In this document: piece after piece, positions 34,144-42,979 of the stretch
How the letters are laid out: each line of letters opens with the position of its first letter
Position numbering within the stretch: the first letter of the stretch is position 1
Assembly: GCF_002177115.1 (NCBI RefSeq)
Contig: NZ_MVAG01000114.1
Coordinates: 1 to 64,000, forward strand
Length of the DNA stretch: 64,000 nt
Direction of reading: 5' to 3'
Source: Chryseobacterium mucoviscidosis
GTDB lineage: Bacteria > Bacteroidota > Bacteroidia > Flavobacteriales > Weeksellaceae
Notes under the pieces: generated by a model
What the model was told of the DNA's origin: nothing
What the model saw: only the letters and a program-made list of their open reading frames with translations
The model's database searches: none
Position numbers and translations under genes: made by a program

Positions 34144-35925
34144 ATGAAAATGTGCCATCTTTTCGCCATCTTTTGTTTATTCATCTTTGGGAATATTTTT
34201 TATGCTCAAAGCAACAAAACTGTGGAAGATATTCAGTTTCAGACGAAGAAACTGAAGAAAGCGGTCGATACAAAAGACGAATCTTCACAGGCAGATTCTT
34301 ACTACAACATCGGAGAATCGTTTTTCAACAACGGGAACTTTCAGAAAAGTGAAGAATATTACACCAAAGCCAAAAATATCTACGAAAAATTAAACGACAA
34401 ACCGAATATTGAAAAGGCAAGCCGAAAACTGGCACAGTCTCAGGAAAAGCAGAATAAAATTTCTCCCGCCATCAGCAATTACAACAGAGCGGCAGAAGTA
34501 AGTTATTCTAAAAGCCGTGCCTTGAATTCCAATGACGTGACGAGACTTTCCGTCAATTCTGCGGAAGCTAAAGAAGAAGCCATTCAGAACAATATTCAGC
34601 TTAACGAGAAGGAAAAAGACAAAGGAGGCGAACTGGCTGCAAATTACACGCAGATGGCGGATATTAATATTCAGCAGAATGACATTCCGAAAGCGGAGGT
34701 TAATCTTACAAACGCCTATAAAATTTCTAAAAAAGAAGCGCCGCAACAGGCACTGGAAATCAACCAGAAATTGACGGATTTTTACGTTGAAAATAAAAAT
34801 TTCGACAAAGCGATTGAAGCAAAAAAGACCGTTTTAAAAGAAGATTTCGTTAAAGAAAATTCTAAAAAAGAAGTGGAACAGATTCAGGAGCTTGCCGATA
34901 TTTACATCAAAAAAAATGATCCGAAAGAAGCCATTGATTTGTTAAAAAAGTCTTACGGAATTGCGCTTGAAAAAGGTCATACTTTGGAAGCACAGAAAAG
35001 TGTAAAAAAACTCGACAGTTTGTATAACGTTTCTGAAAATACGGATGCTTCGGTAAAATTATACCGTGATTTTCTCGGAAAACTGCCGGATCTGGTTTCA
35101 AAAGACAAAAGTCTGGTCGATGAAAAAATCCTTGAAGATACCGAACAGCGAATTGCCCAACTGGAAAAGGAAAAACAACTGAAAGATGAACTCATCCGCA
35201 AGAAAAATGTCTTTAATTACAGTTTGATTTTTGCATTGATTGTTTTAATCGGATTGATAATTTTCATTTTCAGAACCCTTAAAAAAGTGCAAATCAAGAA
35301 TAAAAAAATCGCTTTGCAGTCGCTGCGCCGCGAAATGAATCCGCATTTTATTTTTAACAGCTTAAATTCTGTGAATCATTTTATTGCCACCAATAACGAA
35401 CTGGAAGCCAACCAATATTTAACTAAATTTTCTAAATTAATGCGCGGCGTGATGGAAAATTCCACCGAAGATTTCATTCCTTTTCAGCAGGAGCTGGATC
35501 TGTTGCAAAATTATCTGGCTTTGGAAAAAACACGTTTTGCCGATAAATTTGATTATGAAATTCATGTAGATGAAAGCCTGAACACGCAAAGTCTCAAAGT
35601 TCCGGGAATGCTGGTTCAGCCATTTTTAGAAAACGCAATATGGCATGGTTTACGTTACAGAACAACCAAAGGATTTTTAAATTTAAGTTTTGAAAAAGAA
35701 AACGAACAGCTCAAAATAACCGTTGAAGACAACGGAATCGGGATTGAGGAAAGCAAAAAGCAGAAAACCGAGCATCAGAAAGCCAGAAAAGGTCGCGGAA
35801 TGAAAAACACTCTTGAAAGAATCGATCTGCTGAATGATCTTTATAAAAAAGAGATTTCCTGCACTGTGAAAGATAAAGAAAACAATTCCGGTGTTTTGGT
35901 GATTTTGAAATTGAATTTAATGTAA
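34144..35925 (+). CDS. TPR-containing LytS-type sensor histidine kinase
   Basis: 593 aa. Signal peptide (cleaved after YAQ), then a periplasmic region of tetratricopeptide-like helical repeats (about 30-330; YYNIGESFFNNGNFQKSEEYY and similar), a membrane segment (about 357-378) and a cytoplasmic HisKA_7TM/LytS-type kinase with MNPHFIFNSLNSV (His401) and an ATPase domain with ENAIWHGL and DNGIGIEESK. It senses an unknown periplasmic signal and probably phosphorylates the LytTR regulator two genes downstream. An in-frame second ATG two codons later is an alternative start. Confidence 0.9.
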   Translation: MKMCHLFAIFCLFIFGNIFYAQSNKTVEDIQFQTKKLKKAVDTKDESSQADSYYNIGESFFNNGNFQKSEEYYTKAKNIYEKLNDKPNIEKASRKLAQSQEKQNKISPAISNYNRAAEVSYSKSRALNSNDVTRLSVNSAEAKEEAIQNNIQLNEKEKDKGGELAANYTQMADINIQQNDIPKAEVNLTNAYKISKKEAPQQALEINQKLTDFYVENKNFDKAIEAKKTVLKEDFVKENSKKEVEQIQELADIYIKKNDPKEAIDLLKKSYGIALEKGHTLEAQKSVKKLDSLYNVSENTDASVKLYRDFLGKLPDLVSKDKSLVDEKILEDTEQRIAQLEKEKQLKDELIRKKNVFNYSLIFALIVLIGLIIFIFRTLKKVQIKNKKIALQSLRREMNPHFIFNSLNSVNHFIATNNELEANQYLTKFSKLMRGVMENSTEDFIPFQQELDLLQNYLALEKTRFADKFDYEIHVDESLNTQSLKVPGMLVQPFLENAIWHGLRYRTTKGFLNLSFEKENEQLKITVEDNGIGIEESKKQKTEHQKARKGRGMKNTLERIDLLNDLYKKEISCTVKDKENNSGVLVILKLNLM

Positions 35926-35932
35926 CCACTGA

Positions 35933-36649
35933 ATGAAGAGAAAAATTTTAGCCTTTGTATTTTTAATTTCATCTTTCATGATGTTCGGACAGGAGATCAA
36001 TTCTTCCCGTTTTGAAACTATTGTTAAAGCACTGAAAATAAACAGATCACAGATCAGAACAGAATTTTACGCAGAAAAGAAAATGCCGAATGAGAAAGAT
36101 TCTTACATCGTTGTATTGCCTATTTTAGATGGACAGGAGGACGAAGGAATGTACACTGTAAGAAATTATATCCTGATTACTGACGAAAAAGGCAATATTA
36201 AAAATAAGTATTACGATCCCGAAGAAATTACTTCGGATGCGATTGGAATAAGCGGAATAACAATTGATACGGGTTTATATACAGTCAGTAAAGACATCCG
36301 TGCTTTCGGAATTAGAGTCAGCTTCAGAGGACAAAGCCAGCCGAATCCTTATTCAACAGAAGAGCTTTCTCTTTTTTACAGGGAAAACGGAAGCCTGAAA
36401 AAAATTCTGAACAGATTCGAAGTGTATTCGTACGGCGGAGAATGGGACACAAGATGTGCAGGAGAGTTTCATGAGATCACTTCCACAATAGATCTCGACA
36501 AAAAAACAACCGCTAATTTTACAGATCTTATCATCAAGACACAAAATATAAGCAGGAGAACACAACTGATAAAGGGCGATTGCAAGGACTTTGAAACCTC
36601 AAAAACAACCTACAAAACTTTAAAATTCTCCAACGGAAAATATCGATAG
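35933..36649 (+). CDS. Hypothetical secreted protein between kinase and regulator
   Basis: 238 aa with a signal peptide (cleaved near MMFGQE). The rest is predicted extracytoplasmic and strand-rich (ITIDTGLYTVSKDIRAFGIRV, split; YSYGGEWDTRCAGEFHEIT) with two later cysteines (about 177 and 221). No family is recognised. It begins seven bases after the kinase stop and ends 43 bases before the LytTR regulator, so all three are probably one operon; a role as an accessory or sensed factor of the kinase is inferred only from this position. Confidence 0.65.
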   Translation: MKRKILAFVFLISSFMMFGQEINSSRFETIVKALKINRSQIRTEFYAEKKMPNEKDSYIVVLPILDGQEDEGMYTVRNYILITDEKGNIKNKYYDPEEITSDAIGISGITIDTGLYTVSKDIRAFGIRVSFRGQSQPNPYSTEELSLFYRENGSLKKILNRFEVYSYGGEWDTRCAGEFHEITSTIDLDKKTTANFTDLIIKTQNISRRTQLIKGDCKDFETSKTTYKTLKFSNGKYR

Positions 36650-36692
36650 TTTTTTTCCGCAACCTAAAATCTTCCACCTAAAACCTAAAAGT

Positions 36693-37427
36693 ATGAAAAT
36701 AAAAGCTGTAATTGTAGACGATGAACTTATTGCAAGAGATGTTCTGAGGAATTATCTCACCAAATACTGTCCGCAGATTGAAATTTTGGGTGAAGCGGAA
36801 AATATCAAAGAAGCCGTTCCGCTAATTGCCGAAAAACAGCCTCAACTGGTTTTTCTTGACGTTGAAATGCCTTTCGGAAATGCTTTTGATGTTTTGGAAG
36901 CGACCAAAGAATTTTCCTACGAAACGATTTTTATCACGGCATTTTCACAATATTCTTTACAGGCTCTTAATAAATCGGCAAGTTATTATATTTTAAAACC
37001 AATTGACATTCAGGAGCTTATTTTAGCGGTTAATAAAGTGGCAGAAAGTCTGGAAAGCAAAGAAGAACTCAACCGTAACAAAATCCTCCTCGAAAATTTA
37101 AAGTTAAAACCCGAAAAACAACAATTAATTCTCCCGACTTTGCAGGGTTTCGATGTGGTGAAAACGGAAGACATTGTAAGACTTCAGGCGGATGGAAATT
37201 TCACGCAGGTGTATCTTACAGATGGTTCCAAAAAAATGGTCTGCCGTTTTTTAAAGCATTTCGATGATCTGCTGGAAAATCCTTTTGTAAGAGTTCACCG
37301 TTCACACATCATCAACACAAGTTTTGTAAAATCTTACCACAAAAGCGGAACGGCAACACTTTCCGACAATACCGAAATTGAAGTTTCCGGAAGTTTCAAA
37401 GACAATTTTCTGAAAGTTTTTTCTTGA
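36693..37427 (+). CDS. LytTR-family response regulator
   Basis: 244 aa. Receiver domain (1-120) with VDDE at the N-terminus, the phospho-acceptor LVFLDVEMP (Asp56), ITAFSQYSLQALN and the conserved Lys-Pro in YILKPIDI. C-terminal LytTR DNA-binding domain (about 145-244) with DIVRLQADGNFTQVYL and FVRVHRSHIINTSFV. It is the expected partner of the LytS-type kinase in the same operon. LytTR regulators typically bind paired imperfect repeats; none was sought systematically. Confidence 0.93.
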   Translation: MKIKAVIVDDELIARDVLRNYLTKYCPQIEILGEAENIKEAVPLIAEKQPQLVFLDVEMPFGNAFDVLEATKEFSYETIFITAFSQYSLQALNKSASYYILKPIDIQELILAVNKVAESLESKEELNRNKILLENLKLKPEKQQLILPTLQGFDVVKTEDIVRLQADGNFTQVYLTDGSKKMVCRFLKHFDDLLENPFVRVHRSHIINTSFVKSYHKSGTATLSDNTEIEVSGSFKDNFLKVFS

Positions 37428-37493
37428 TTTTTGGGCAGCTTAAAACTTCGTTTGTAAACTTCGATAAAAGCCTTCACTTTTCTCTCATTTATG

Positions 37494-37552
37494 CCTTCCG
37501 CTCCCGCTTTTTTGTTTCACAAAAAGAGCTCCGCTCAAGTCGGGCTGCAAAG
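37494..37552 (-). repeat. Snapback element, minus-strand relative
   Basis: Read on the minus strand, it has agcccgacttgagcggagctc followed by a weak hairpin (tttttgt/acaaaaa, loop gaa) and aaagcgggagcggaag. It parallels the flanks of the 17.3-kb and 48.5-kb copies (agccg-gattg, gagctc, aaagcg-agt-gcg) with a much weaker stem. Confidence 0.55.
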
Positions 37553-37633
37553 ATTCAACATTAAAAGAATTGACTTATCCCTTTTACCAATAAAGGCTTC
37601 GGCAATCTTCTTACAATGTTAAAATATTGCGGT

Positions 37634-37670
37634 TAGTATTAGAGATGTCACCCTGAGTTTGTCGAAGGGA
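37634..37670 (+). repeat. gtcaccctgagtttgtcgaa-type repeat
   Basis: tagtattagagatgtcaccc followed by tgagtttgtcgaaggg. The same start (tagtattagaaatgtca) is seen at 11761, in the right arm of the inverted repeat upstream of mutY. Confidence 0.6.
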
Positions 37671-37747
37671 TTATTAGAAAACTTCTTACCAATCGTTCAG
37701 GCATCATTTTTGAACTTTTCATAATCACTAAAAAAATATTTTTTATT

Positions 37748-38287
37748 ATGAAGACTTTTCAGAAAATAGCCATCCCTGTTTCTTTGGGTATTTTGGGACT
37801 ATTTATTCTCAATTCATGTTCCGTAGGAATTCCAAAAGGAGCAACGGCTGTGCAGAATTTTAATGCAGATAAATATTTGGGAACATGGTATGAAATAGCC
37901 CGTTTCGATTACAAATTCGAGAAAAACATGGATAATGTAACCGCAACCTACTCTAAAAACCCGAACGGAACAATAAAAGTGGATAACAAAGGCTACAACT
38001 ACGTTAAAAAAGAATGGAAAGAATCTATTGGTGAAGCACGATTCGTTGGAAAAGAAACGGAAGCACGTCTTAAAGTATCGTTTTTTAAGCCGATCTGGGC
38101 AGGATATAATGTTGTAGATATCGACGATAATTATCAGTACGCTTTGGTAATGGGAAACAATCTTGAATATCTGTGGATCCTCTCCCGAACAAAAGAGATG
38201 CCAGAAAGCATCCGCCAGAGATTTTTAGAAAAAGCAAAAAATGTAGGTTATAATACAGATAAACTAATCTGGGTTAAACATAATTAA
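37748..38287 (+). CDS. Lipocalin-family lipoprotein (Blc-like)
   Basis: 179 aa. Lipobox ILNSCS places it as a lipoprotein. Lipocalin motif 1 reads LGTWYEIARFDYKFE, then NVTATYSKNPNGTIKVDN, and the barrel ends with YLWILSRTKEMPE, all as in bacterial lipocalins such as E. coli Blc. The family binds lysophospholipids or other hydrophobic ligands at the outer membrane. Monocistronic, ending at a terminator shared with lipA. Confidence 0.9.
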   Translation: MKTFQKIAIPVSLGILGLFILNSCSVGIPKGATAVQNFNADKYLGTWYEIARFDYKFEKNMDNVTATYSKNPNGTIKVDNKGYNYVKKEWKESIGEARFVGKETEARLKVSFFKPIWAGYNVVDIDDNYQYALVMGNNLEYLWILSRTKEMPESIRQRFLEKAKNVGYNTDKLIWVKHN

Positions 38288-38312
38288 TCTGAATTAAAAT
38301 ATCAGACAAAAT

Positions 38313-38345
38313 AAAAATCGCTCCGAAAACAGAGCGATTTTTTAT
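38313..38345. terminator. Bidirectional terminator between lipocalin and lipA
   Basis: Arms aaaatcgctc/gagcgatttt with an 8-base loop and T-rich flanks on both strands. Convergent genes. Confidence 0.82.
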
Positions 38346-38346
38346 T

Positions 38347-39213
38347 TTAATGAATATGTTTTTCTGCGTGATAAGAACTTCTTACCAAAGGTGAACTTTC
38401 AACATGCCTGAATCCTAAACTTCTTGCAAAATCCCCGAATTCATCGAACTCTTCAGGAGTAATGAATTTCTTTACAGGAAGGTGTTTTTTTGTAGGCTGC
38501 AAATACTGTCCTAAAGTAATTACATCTACATTTGCATTTCTGATGTCTTCAATCGTCTGGAAAACCTCATCTTTCGTTTCTCCCAAACCAAGCATTACGC
38601 CAGTTTTTGTTCTTCTCTGTCCTGCTTCTTTTAAATATCTTAAAACCTCAAGGCTTCTTTCGTATTTTGCCTGAATTCTCACTTCTCTTGTCAGACGTTT
38701 TACCGTTTCCATGTTGTGAGAAATTACTTCAGGAGCTACATCTACCAACCGGTCGATGTGTTTTGTGATCCCCTGAAAATCCGGAATTAAAGTTTCCATT
38801 GTGGTTCCCGGAGAAATTCTTCTTACTGCATTTACGGTTTCTGCCCAAAGAATAGATCCCATATCTTTCAGATCATCACGGTCTACAGATGTTAAAACAG
38901 CGTGCTTGATCTTCATTAATTTAATGGAACGTGCCACTTTTTCAGGTTCGTCCCAGTTTACATCCATCGGTTTTCCGGTTTTTACCCCGCAAAATCCGCA
39001 GCTTCGGGTGCAGATATTTCCTAAAATCATGAAAGTAGCTGTTCCTTCTCCCCAACATTCGCCCATATTCGGACAGCTTCCGCTCTGGCAAATGGTATTT
39101 AATTTATATTTATCAACCAAAGTTCTCAGTTCTCGGTAGTTTTTTCCGGTAGGAAGTTTCACACGAATCCATTTTGGTTTCTGAACGGTAGTATCCTGAA
39201 CTAAATTCTCCAT
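38347..39213 (-). CDS. lipA: Lipoyl synthase LipA
   Basis: 288-aa radical-SAM enzyme that inserts two sulfurs into octanoyl groups on lipoyl carrier proteins. The auxiliary cluster motif is [12 protein letters not shown], the radical-SAM cluster CTRSCGFC, and [14 protein letters not shown] and the C-terminal [12 protein letters not shown] are typical, including the Ser ligand near the end. Full length. The promoter fits the consensus with a leader of roughly 15 bases. Convergent with the lipocalin gene. Confidence 0.97.
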   Translation of the reverse strand: MENLVQDTTVQKPKWIRVKLPTGKNYRELRTLVDKYKLNTICQSGSCPNMGECWGEGTATFMILGNICTRSCGFCGVKTGKPMDVNWDEPEKVARSIKLMKIKHAVLTSVDRDDLKDMGSILWAETVNAVRRISPGTTMETLIPDFQGITKHIDRLVDVAPEVISHNMETVKRLTREVRIQAKYERSLEVLRYLKEAGQRRTKTGVMLGLGETKDEVFQTIEDIRNANVDVITLGQYLQPTKKHLPVKKFITPEEFDEFGDFARSLGFRHVESSPLVRSSYHAEKHIH

Positions 39214-39233
39214 TTATTTCTCAAATTGAGGTT

Positions 39234-39262
39234 CAAAGTTAGTGATTTTTTTATCGAAACAA
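39234..39262 (-). promoter_or_regulatory. Promoter of lipA
   Basis: TTG at 39260-39262 and TAACTTTG at 39234-39241, 18 bases apart, on the minus strand. Confidence 0.58.
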
Positions 39263-39320
39263 TCAAAGACAGGCATTGATGAAACATATAATTCAGTAAT
39301 TTTAAACTATAAAATATCTT

Positions 39321-39953
39321 ATGAAAAGCACATTCTGCATTCTAGCTCTTATTTTCAGCACATTCTGTTTTGCGCAGAAGGAATTTCAGCCGAAAAATTC
39401 AAAGATCAATGAAACTGTTGAGGGTGATCTTGACGGAGATAAAATCCCTGAAAAAGTAATAGTCTATGATATTCCGACCAACGGCGATTCCGGAGATCTC
39501 CGCGAAATTCAGATTCTGAAGAAGGTAAATAATAGATGGACTGTTTTGGAGAAATCCCAAAAAGCAATTCTGGGCAGTAAAGACGGTGGAATGATGGGCG
39601 ATCCGTATCAGGGAACCGAAATAAAAAACGGAATTCTGGAAATTAGCCATTACGGCGGAAGCAGCTGGAAATGGGGTGGTACAGACAAGTACAGATTTCA
39701 GAACGGTCATTTCGAGTTAATCGGCTTTTTCTCTGAAAGCGGAAAATCTGAAGAATATTGGACAACAGTAGATTTTAATCTTTCCACAGGTAAGATCATT
39801 TATGAAAAGGAAGTCGTTAACAAAAAAGAATACGGAAATTCGAAGAAAGAAGTTTTCATTAAAAAAGGAATGAAAATCAATCTGCAAAACAGAAATCAGG
39901 AAAAAAGAAGAGAAATTCTGATTCCCAAAACAAAGGAAAAGATTTATATCTGA
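39321..39953 (+). CDS. Hypothetical secreted protein with an FG-GAP-like segment
   Basis: 210 aa with a signal peptide (cleaved near CFAQK). The mature part opens with EGDLDGDKIPEKVIVYDIP, an Asp-rich loop like the calcium-binding FG-GAP/integrin-type motif, then a strand-rich body (LEISHYGGSSWKWGGTDKY). No family is recognised beyond that. The C-terminus is strongly basic. The gene is monocistronic and ends with a good terminator; repeat copy B follows. Confidence 0.62.
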   Translation: MKSTFCILALIFSTFCFAQKEFQPKNSKINETVEGDLDGDKIPEKVIVYDIPTNGDSGDLREIQILKKVNNRWTVLEKSQKAILGSKDGGMMGDPYQGTEIKNGILEISHYGGSSWKWGGTDKYRFQNGHFELIGFFSESGKSEEYWTTVDFNLSTGKIIYEKEVVNKKEYGNSKKEVFIKKGMKINLQNRNQEKRREILIPKTKEKIYI

Positions 39954-39965
39954 TGATATTAAAGT

Positions 39966-39997
39966 AAAAAAGCACCTCTTTGCAGAAGTGCTTTTTT
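39966..39997 (+). terminator. Intrinsic terminator
   Basis: Arms aaaaaagcac/gtgctttttt with a loop of about 12 bases and a T-run. It ends the FG-GAP-like protein transcript. Confidence 0.82.
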
Positions 39998-40006
39998 AAT
40001 AAATTT

Positions 40007-40204
40007 GTTTAAACTTTTTTACCACAAAAGAAGCAAAAGATTTAAATACTTTAGTTTCTTAAGTTTCATACTTAAATGAAAAAAAGAGCACATAAGTTTT
40101 AAAAAATCAAAGATTTTTTCTCTTTGCAGACTTTTGAAATACTTTACATAAATCCAATAAAGTCTTTTGTACCCTTTGCGGTTAAATTTAAAATTAGTTT
40201 AAAC
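40007..40204. repeat. MITE-like element, copy B (198 bases)
   Basis: Bounded by gtttaaac at both ends (40007-40014 and 40197-40204); inner ends ttaccacaaaag and ctttgcggttaa are also inverted. Very close to copy A, including gagcacataagttt and atccaataaagtcttttgta. Confidence 0.88.
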
Positions 40205-40227
40205 AACTTCAATATAATTTTCAAAGG

Positions 40228-42741
40228 TTATTTAAAATCTTCAATGGATTTGTTAATTGCGTCAATCTGCTTATTGATGCTTGCTGCATTTTGAGGATTC
40301 TGTTTCAGAAGTTCCATTTTTTTGGCAAGACCGTCTTTCAGCATTTGGGAGATCATCATTTTCGCCTGAGGATTGTTCCCGATCTGTCCTTTTGCCTGAT
40401 TAAGCATTTTGGTGATGCTTTCTGTCGCTTTCAGATTATCAGAACTCATAATCCAATTGTAGCCTTCTTCCGCACTTTTGCCCAGTTCAGGATTCTGGAA
40501 TTTAATGAAAGGATAAAATGCGGCTACCTGCGCAATATTCGACATTTGTGAGGTCACCTTATTTTTAACGATCACCGGTAAAAGTTTAGACAACAAATTT
40601 TCAGGAGCGCCTTCCAGATCAATCTTATCGGCTAAAGTACTTGCTTTTGCGGGATCTATTTCAACAATAGCGCTCACCGAACTTCCTTTCACTGCGTTTG
40701 AAACGGCATTTACTCCTTTTTCGAAAACCGGAAGGTATTTTTTATCCTTCGTTTTTGCCAGAGCCGAAATCGCTGCAGCCTGTACTAAAGTTTTAGGATC
40801 ATTGGAAGCTAATTTTTCTACTTCTGCTCCCATCGCTTTAAATTGCTCAGGATTTGATAAATCCATTAACTGCAACGCTTTTATTCTCGTTCTGAAGAAC
40901 GGATCTTTAAGAGCGGCTGCCAGTAATTTTGTAGCTGCCGGATTTTTTCCCACCTGATCTTTGATTCCGCTTACTGCAAGATATCTGCTTTTAAATTCTT
41001 TTGATCCCGCATACTGCATTGCATATTGCTCCGGTGTTTTGGTATCGGTAATGTCTGCCACCAAAATTCCGTCGGCATTAATATTTACCAGATCTGCATT
41101 TTTAGAAACATCAAAATTAAAGGTATTTTTTGCTTCTGCATTTACCCAAACATTGTATCTTTTCGGTTTTCCGTTATCATACACATCGATTGCCAGAGGA
41201 AACTGGAAAGGCTGTTCCTGTGTCTGCTCTATGGTTACGGCAACCTGTTTTTTAACCGGCTCGAAAGTATAAGAATATTTAATTTTCGGATGTCCGCTTC
41301 CGAAATACCATTGGTTGAAGAACCAGTTCAGATCTCTTCCCGAAACTTTTTCGAAAGATAATCTTAATTGATGTGCTTCTCCGTTTTGATATTCATAGGT
41401 CTTCAGATAATCGTTCATTCCTGCAAAGAAAGCATCGTCTCCTAAATAGTTTCTCAGCATATGAAGAATTCCCCCGCCTTTCTGGTACGTTACCAAATCA
41501 AAAACATCTTCACGGGAATCGTAATCGAATCTTACCAAATCTTTTTTGAAATCTGCAGGATTATGGATGTAGTTGTTTACATCTTTCATCTGGTGATAAT
41601 CTGCCTGATCTTTTCCGTATTTGTATTCGTTCCAGAGGTATTCGGAATAATTGGCGAAAGATTCGTTTACCGTAAGATTGCTCCAGCTTTCTGCCGTTAC
41701 GAGATCTCCGAACCATTGGTGAAACAATTCGTGGGCAATGGTATCTTCCCATGTATTTTCGTCGATGAGCTGTCCCGGTTTCTGTAAAATATCGCTTCCG
41801 TGTAACGTTGCCGTTGTATTTTCCATTGCTCCGCTTACATAATCTCTTCCGGAAACCTGAGCGTATTTTGACCACGGGAAATCGTAGCCTAATTTTTTAG
41901 AGAAAAACTCGATCATTTCCGGTGTGTTTCCGTAGATCTGTTTTGCATACGGTTCGTATTCTTTCTCAATATAATAATCTACTGCAATATTTCTCCATTT
42001 ATCCTTCACAATAGCGTACTCTCCCACTCCCATAAAGAAAAGATAGGTGGAGTGCCTTTTATCCATCACCCAATGATCGGTTCTTAAACCGTTTGCTTCT
42101 TTTTGAGAATCTTTCAACAATCCGTTGGAAAGGGTTACGTATTTATCAGGAACCGTCATGTAAATTTCCTGCGTTGTTTTCTGGTTGGATTTATCGATGG
42201 TCGGGAACCAGGCAGAAGAAGATTCCGTTTCACCCTGCGTCCAGATTTGTGTTGGCTTATCCGGATCTGTTCCCTGTGCGTTAATGAAATACAGACCTTT
42301 TGCATCACTGATTGCTGCACTTCCTTCCTGTTTTACTTCGTTCGGGCGTGCTGTATATTTGATGTAAACTGTGTAATCCTGATTTTTCTGATAGGTTTTG
42401 TCTAAAGTAATTTTTAAAACATCATCCTTATAATCATACTTTAAAGGAGATTTTTTTCCATTGATATCCAACGCTACTTCATGGATCAGCATTCCTTTTG
42501 CATCAAGTGTAAGTTCATTGGTCGGATAGAAAAAAGGTGCGGCTGTAAGCCATTCTTCCCCGTTCATCTGTTCTTTCTGATAATCGAAATTTACTTTTAG
42601 CTTCGTGTGTTTCAGCTCCGTTACTTTGGTATGAGTGGCTCTGTATACTTTTTCTCTTCCCGAAGTTTCGGTTTGTGCGGCTGCATTTGCGGAAAATAAA
42701 ATTCCGCCCAGTAAAGCAATCGATAAAATGGCTTTTTTCAT
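40228..42741 (-). CDS. M1-family aminopeptidase
   Basis: 837-aa zinc aminopeptidase with a signal peptide (cleaved near ANAAAQ), so it is periplasmic or exported. Substrate-binding GAMEN at 304-308, zinc site HELFH (337-341) with the third ligand in NESFANYSEY (Glu360). The C-terminal half (about 590-837) is a helical armadillo-like domain. It probably releases N-terminal residues from peptides taken into the periplasm. It is the last gene after the 72-aa protein (15-base gap) and the serine hydrolase. Confidence 0.94.
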   Translation of the reverse strand: MKKAILSIALLGGILFSANAAAQTETSGREKVYRATHTKVTELKHTKLKVNFDYQKEQMNGEEWLTAAPFFYPTNELTLDAKGMLIHEVALDINGKKSPLKYDYKDDVLKITLDKTYQKNQDYTVYIKYTARPNEVKQEGSAAISDAKGLYFINAQGTDPDKPTQIWTQGETESSSAWFPTIDKSNQKTTQEIYMTVPDKYVTLSNGLLKDSQKEANGLRTDHWVMDKRHSTYLFFMGVGEYAIVKDKWRNIAVDYYIEKEYEPYAKQIYGNTPEMIEFFSKKLGYDFPWSKYAQVSGRDYVSGAMENTTATLHGSDILQKPGQLIDENTWEDTIAHELFHQWFGDLVTAESWSNLTVNESFANYSEYLWNEYKYGKDQADYHQMKDVNNYIHNPADFKKDLVRFDYDSREDVFDLVTYQKGGGILHMLRNYLGDDAFFAGMNDYLKTYEYQNGEAHQLRLSFEKVSGRDLNWFFNQWYFGSGHPKIKYSYTFEPVKKQVAVTIEQTQEQPFQFPLAIDVYDNGKPKRYNVWVNAEAKNTFNFDVSKNADLVNINADGILVADITDTKTPEQYAMQYAGSKEFKSRYLAVSGIKDQVGKNPAATKLLAAALKDPFFRTRIKALQLMDLSNPEQFKAMGAEVEKLASNDPKTLVQAAAISALAKTKDKKYLPVFEKGVNAVSNAVKGSSVSAIVEIDPAKASTLADKIDLEGAPENLLSKLLPVIVKNKVTSQMSNIAQVAAFYPFIKFQNPELGKSAEEGYNWIMSSDNLKATESITKMLNQAKGQIGNNPQAKMMISQMLKDGLAKKMELLKQNPQNAASINKQIDAINKSIEDFK

Positions 42742-42756
42742 TATTTATTTCTTAAA

Positions 42757-42975
42757 TTATTTTTTAGTTAAAATATCAAAAATATCGTTTACCAATGTTT
42801 CGTAATCTCCTTTTTTGAACTGTTCTTTGGTTTTGGCAAAAGCTTTTTTCAGCTCGCTTTCCGGATTTTCTTCGTCGATAATTTCTATGGATTCTATGCC
42901 TTTCATCTGAAGAATTGCATTTTTCAATACTTCAAGATCGGCAGTTTCTTCGGTATTTATTTTTAAATATTTCAT
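42757..42975 (-). CDS. Small acidic hypothetical protein (72 aa)
   Basis: Short charged protein, probably cytoplasmic, with the pattern MKYLKINTEETADLEVLKNA and a helical C-terminus. The beginning suggests a beta-alpha-beta fold; no family is recognised. It sits four bases after the serine hydrolase and 15 bases before the M1 aminopeptidase on the same strand. Its position supports a real gene; the function cannot be inferred. Confidence 0.6.
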   Translation of the reverse strand: MKYLKINTEETADLEVLKNAILQMKGIESIEIIDEENPESELKKAFAKTKEQFKKGDYETLVNDIFDILTKK

Positions 42976-42979
42976 TGTT

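Larger units (their letters stand above)
37428..37747. other. Intergenic region holding two dispersed repeats
   Basis: About 320 bases between the LytTR regulator and the lipocalin gene with no gene. It contains a minus-strand relative of the snapback element (37494-37552) and a gtcaccctgag-type repeat (37634-37670), both listed separately. The rest is unremarkable. Confidence 0.55.
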
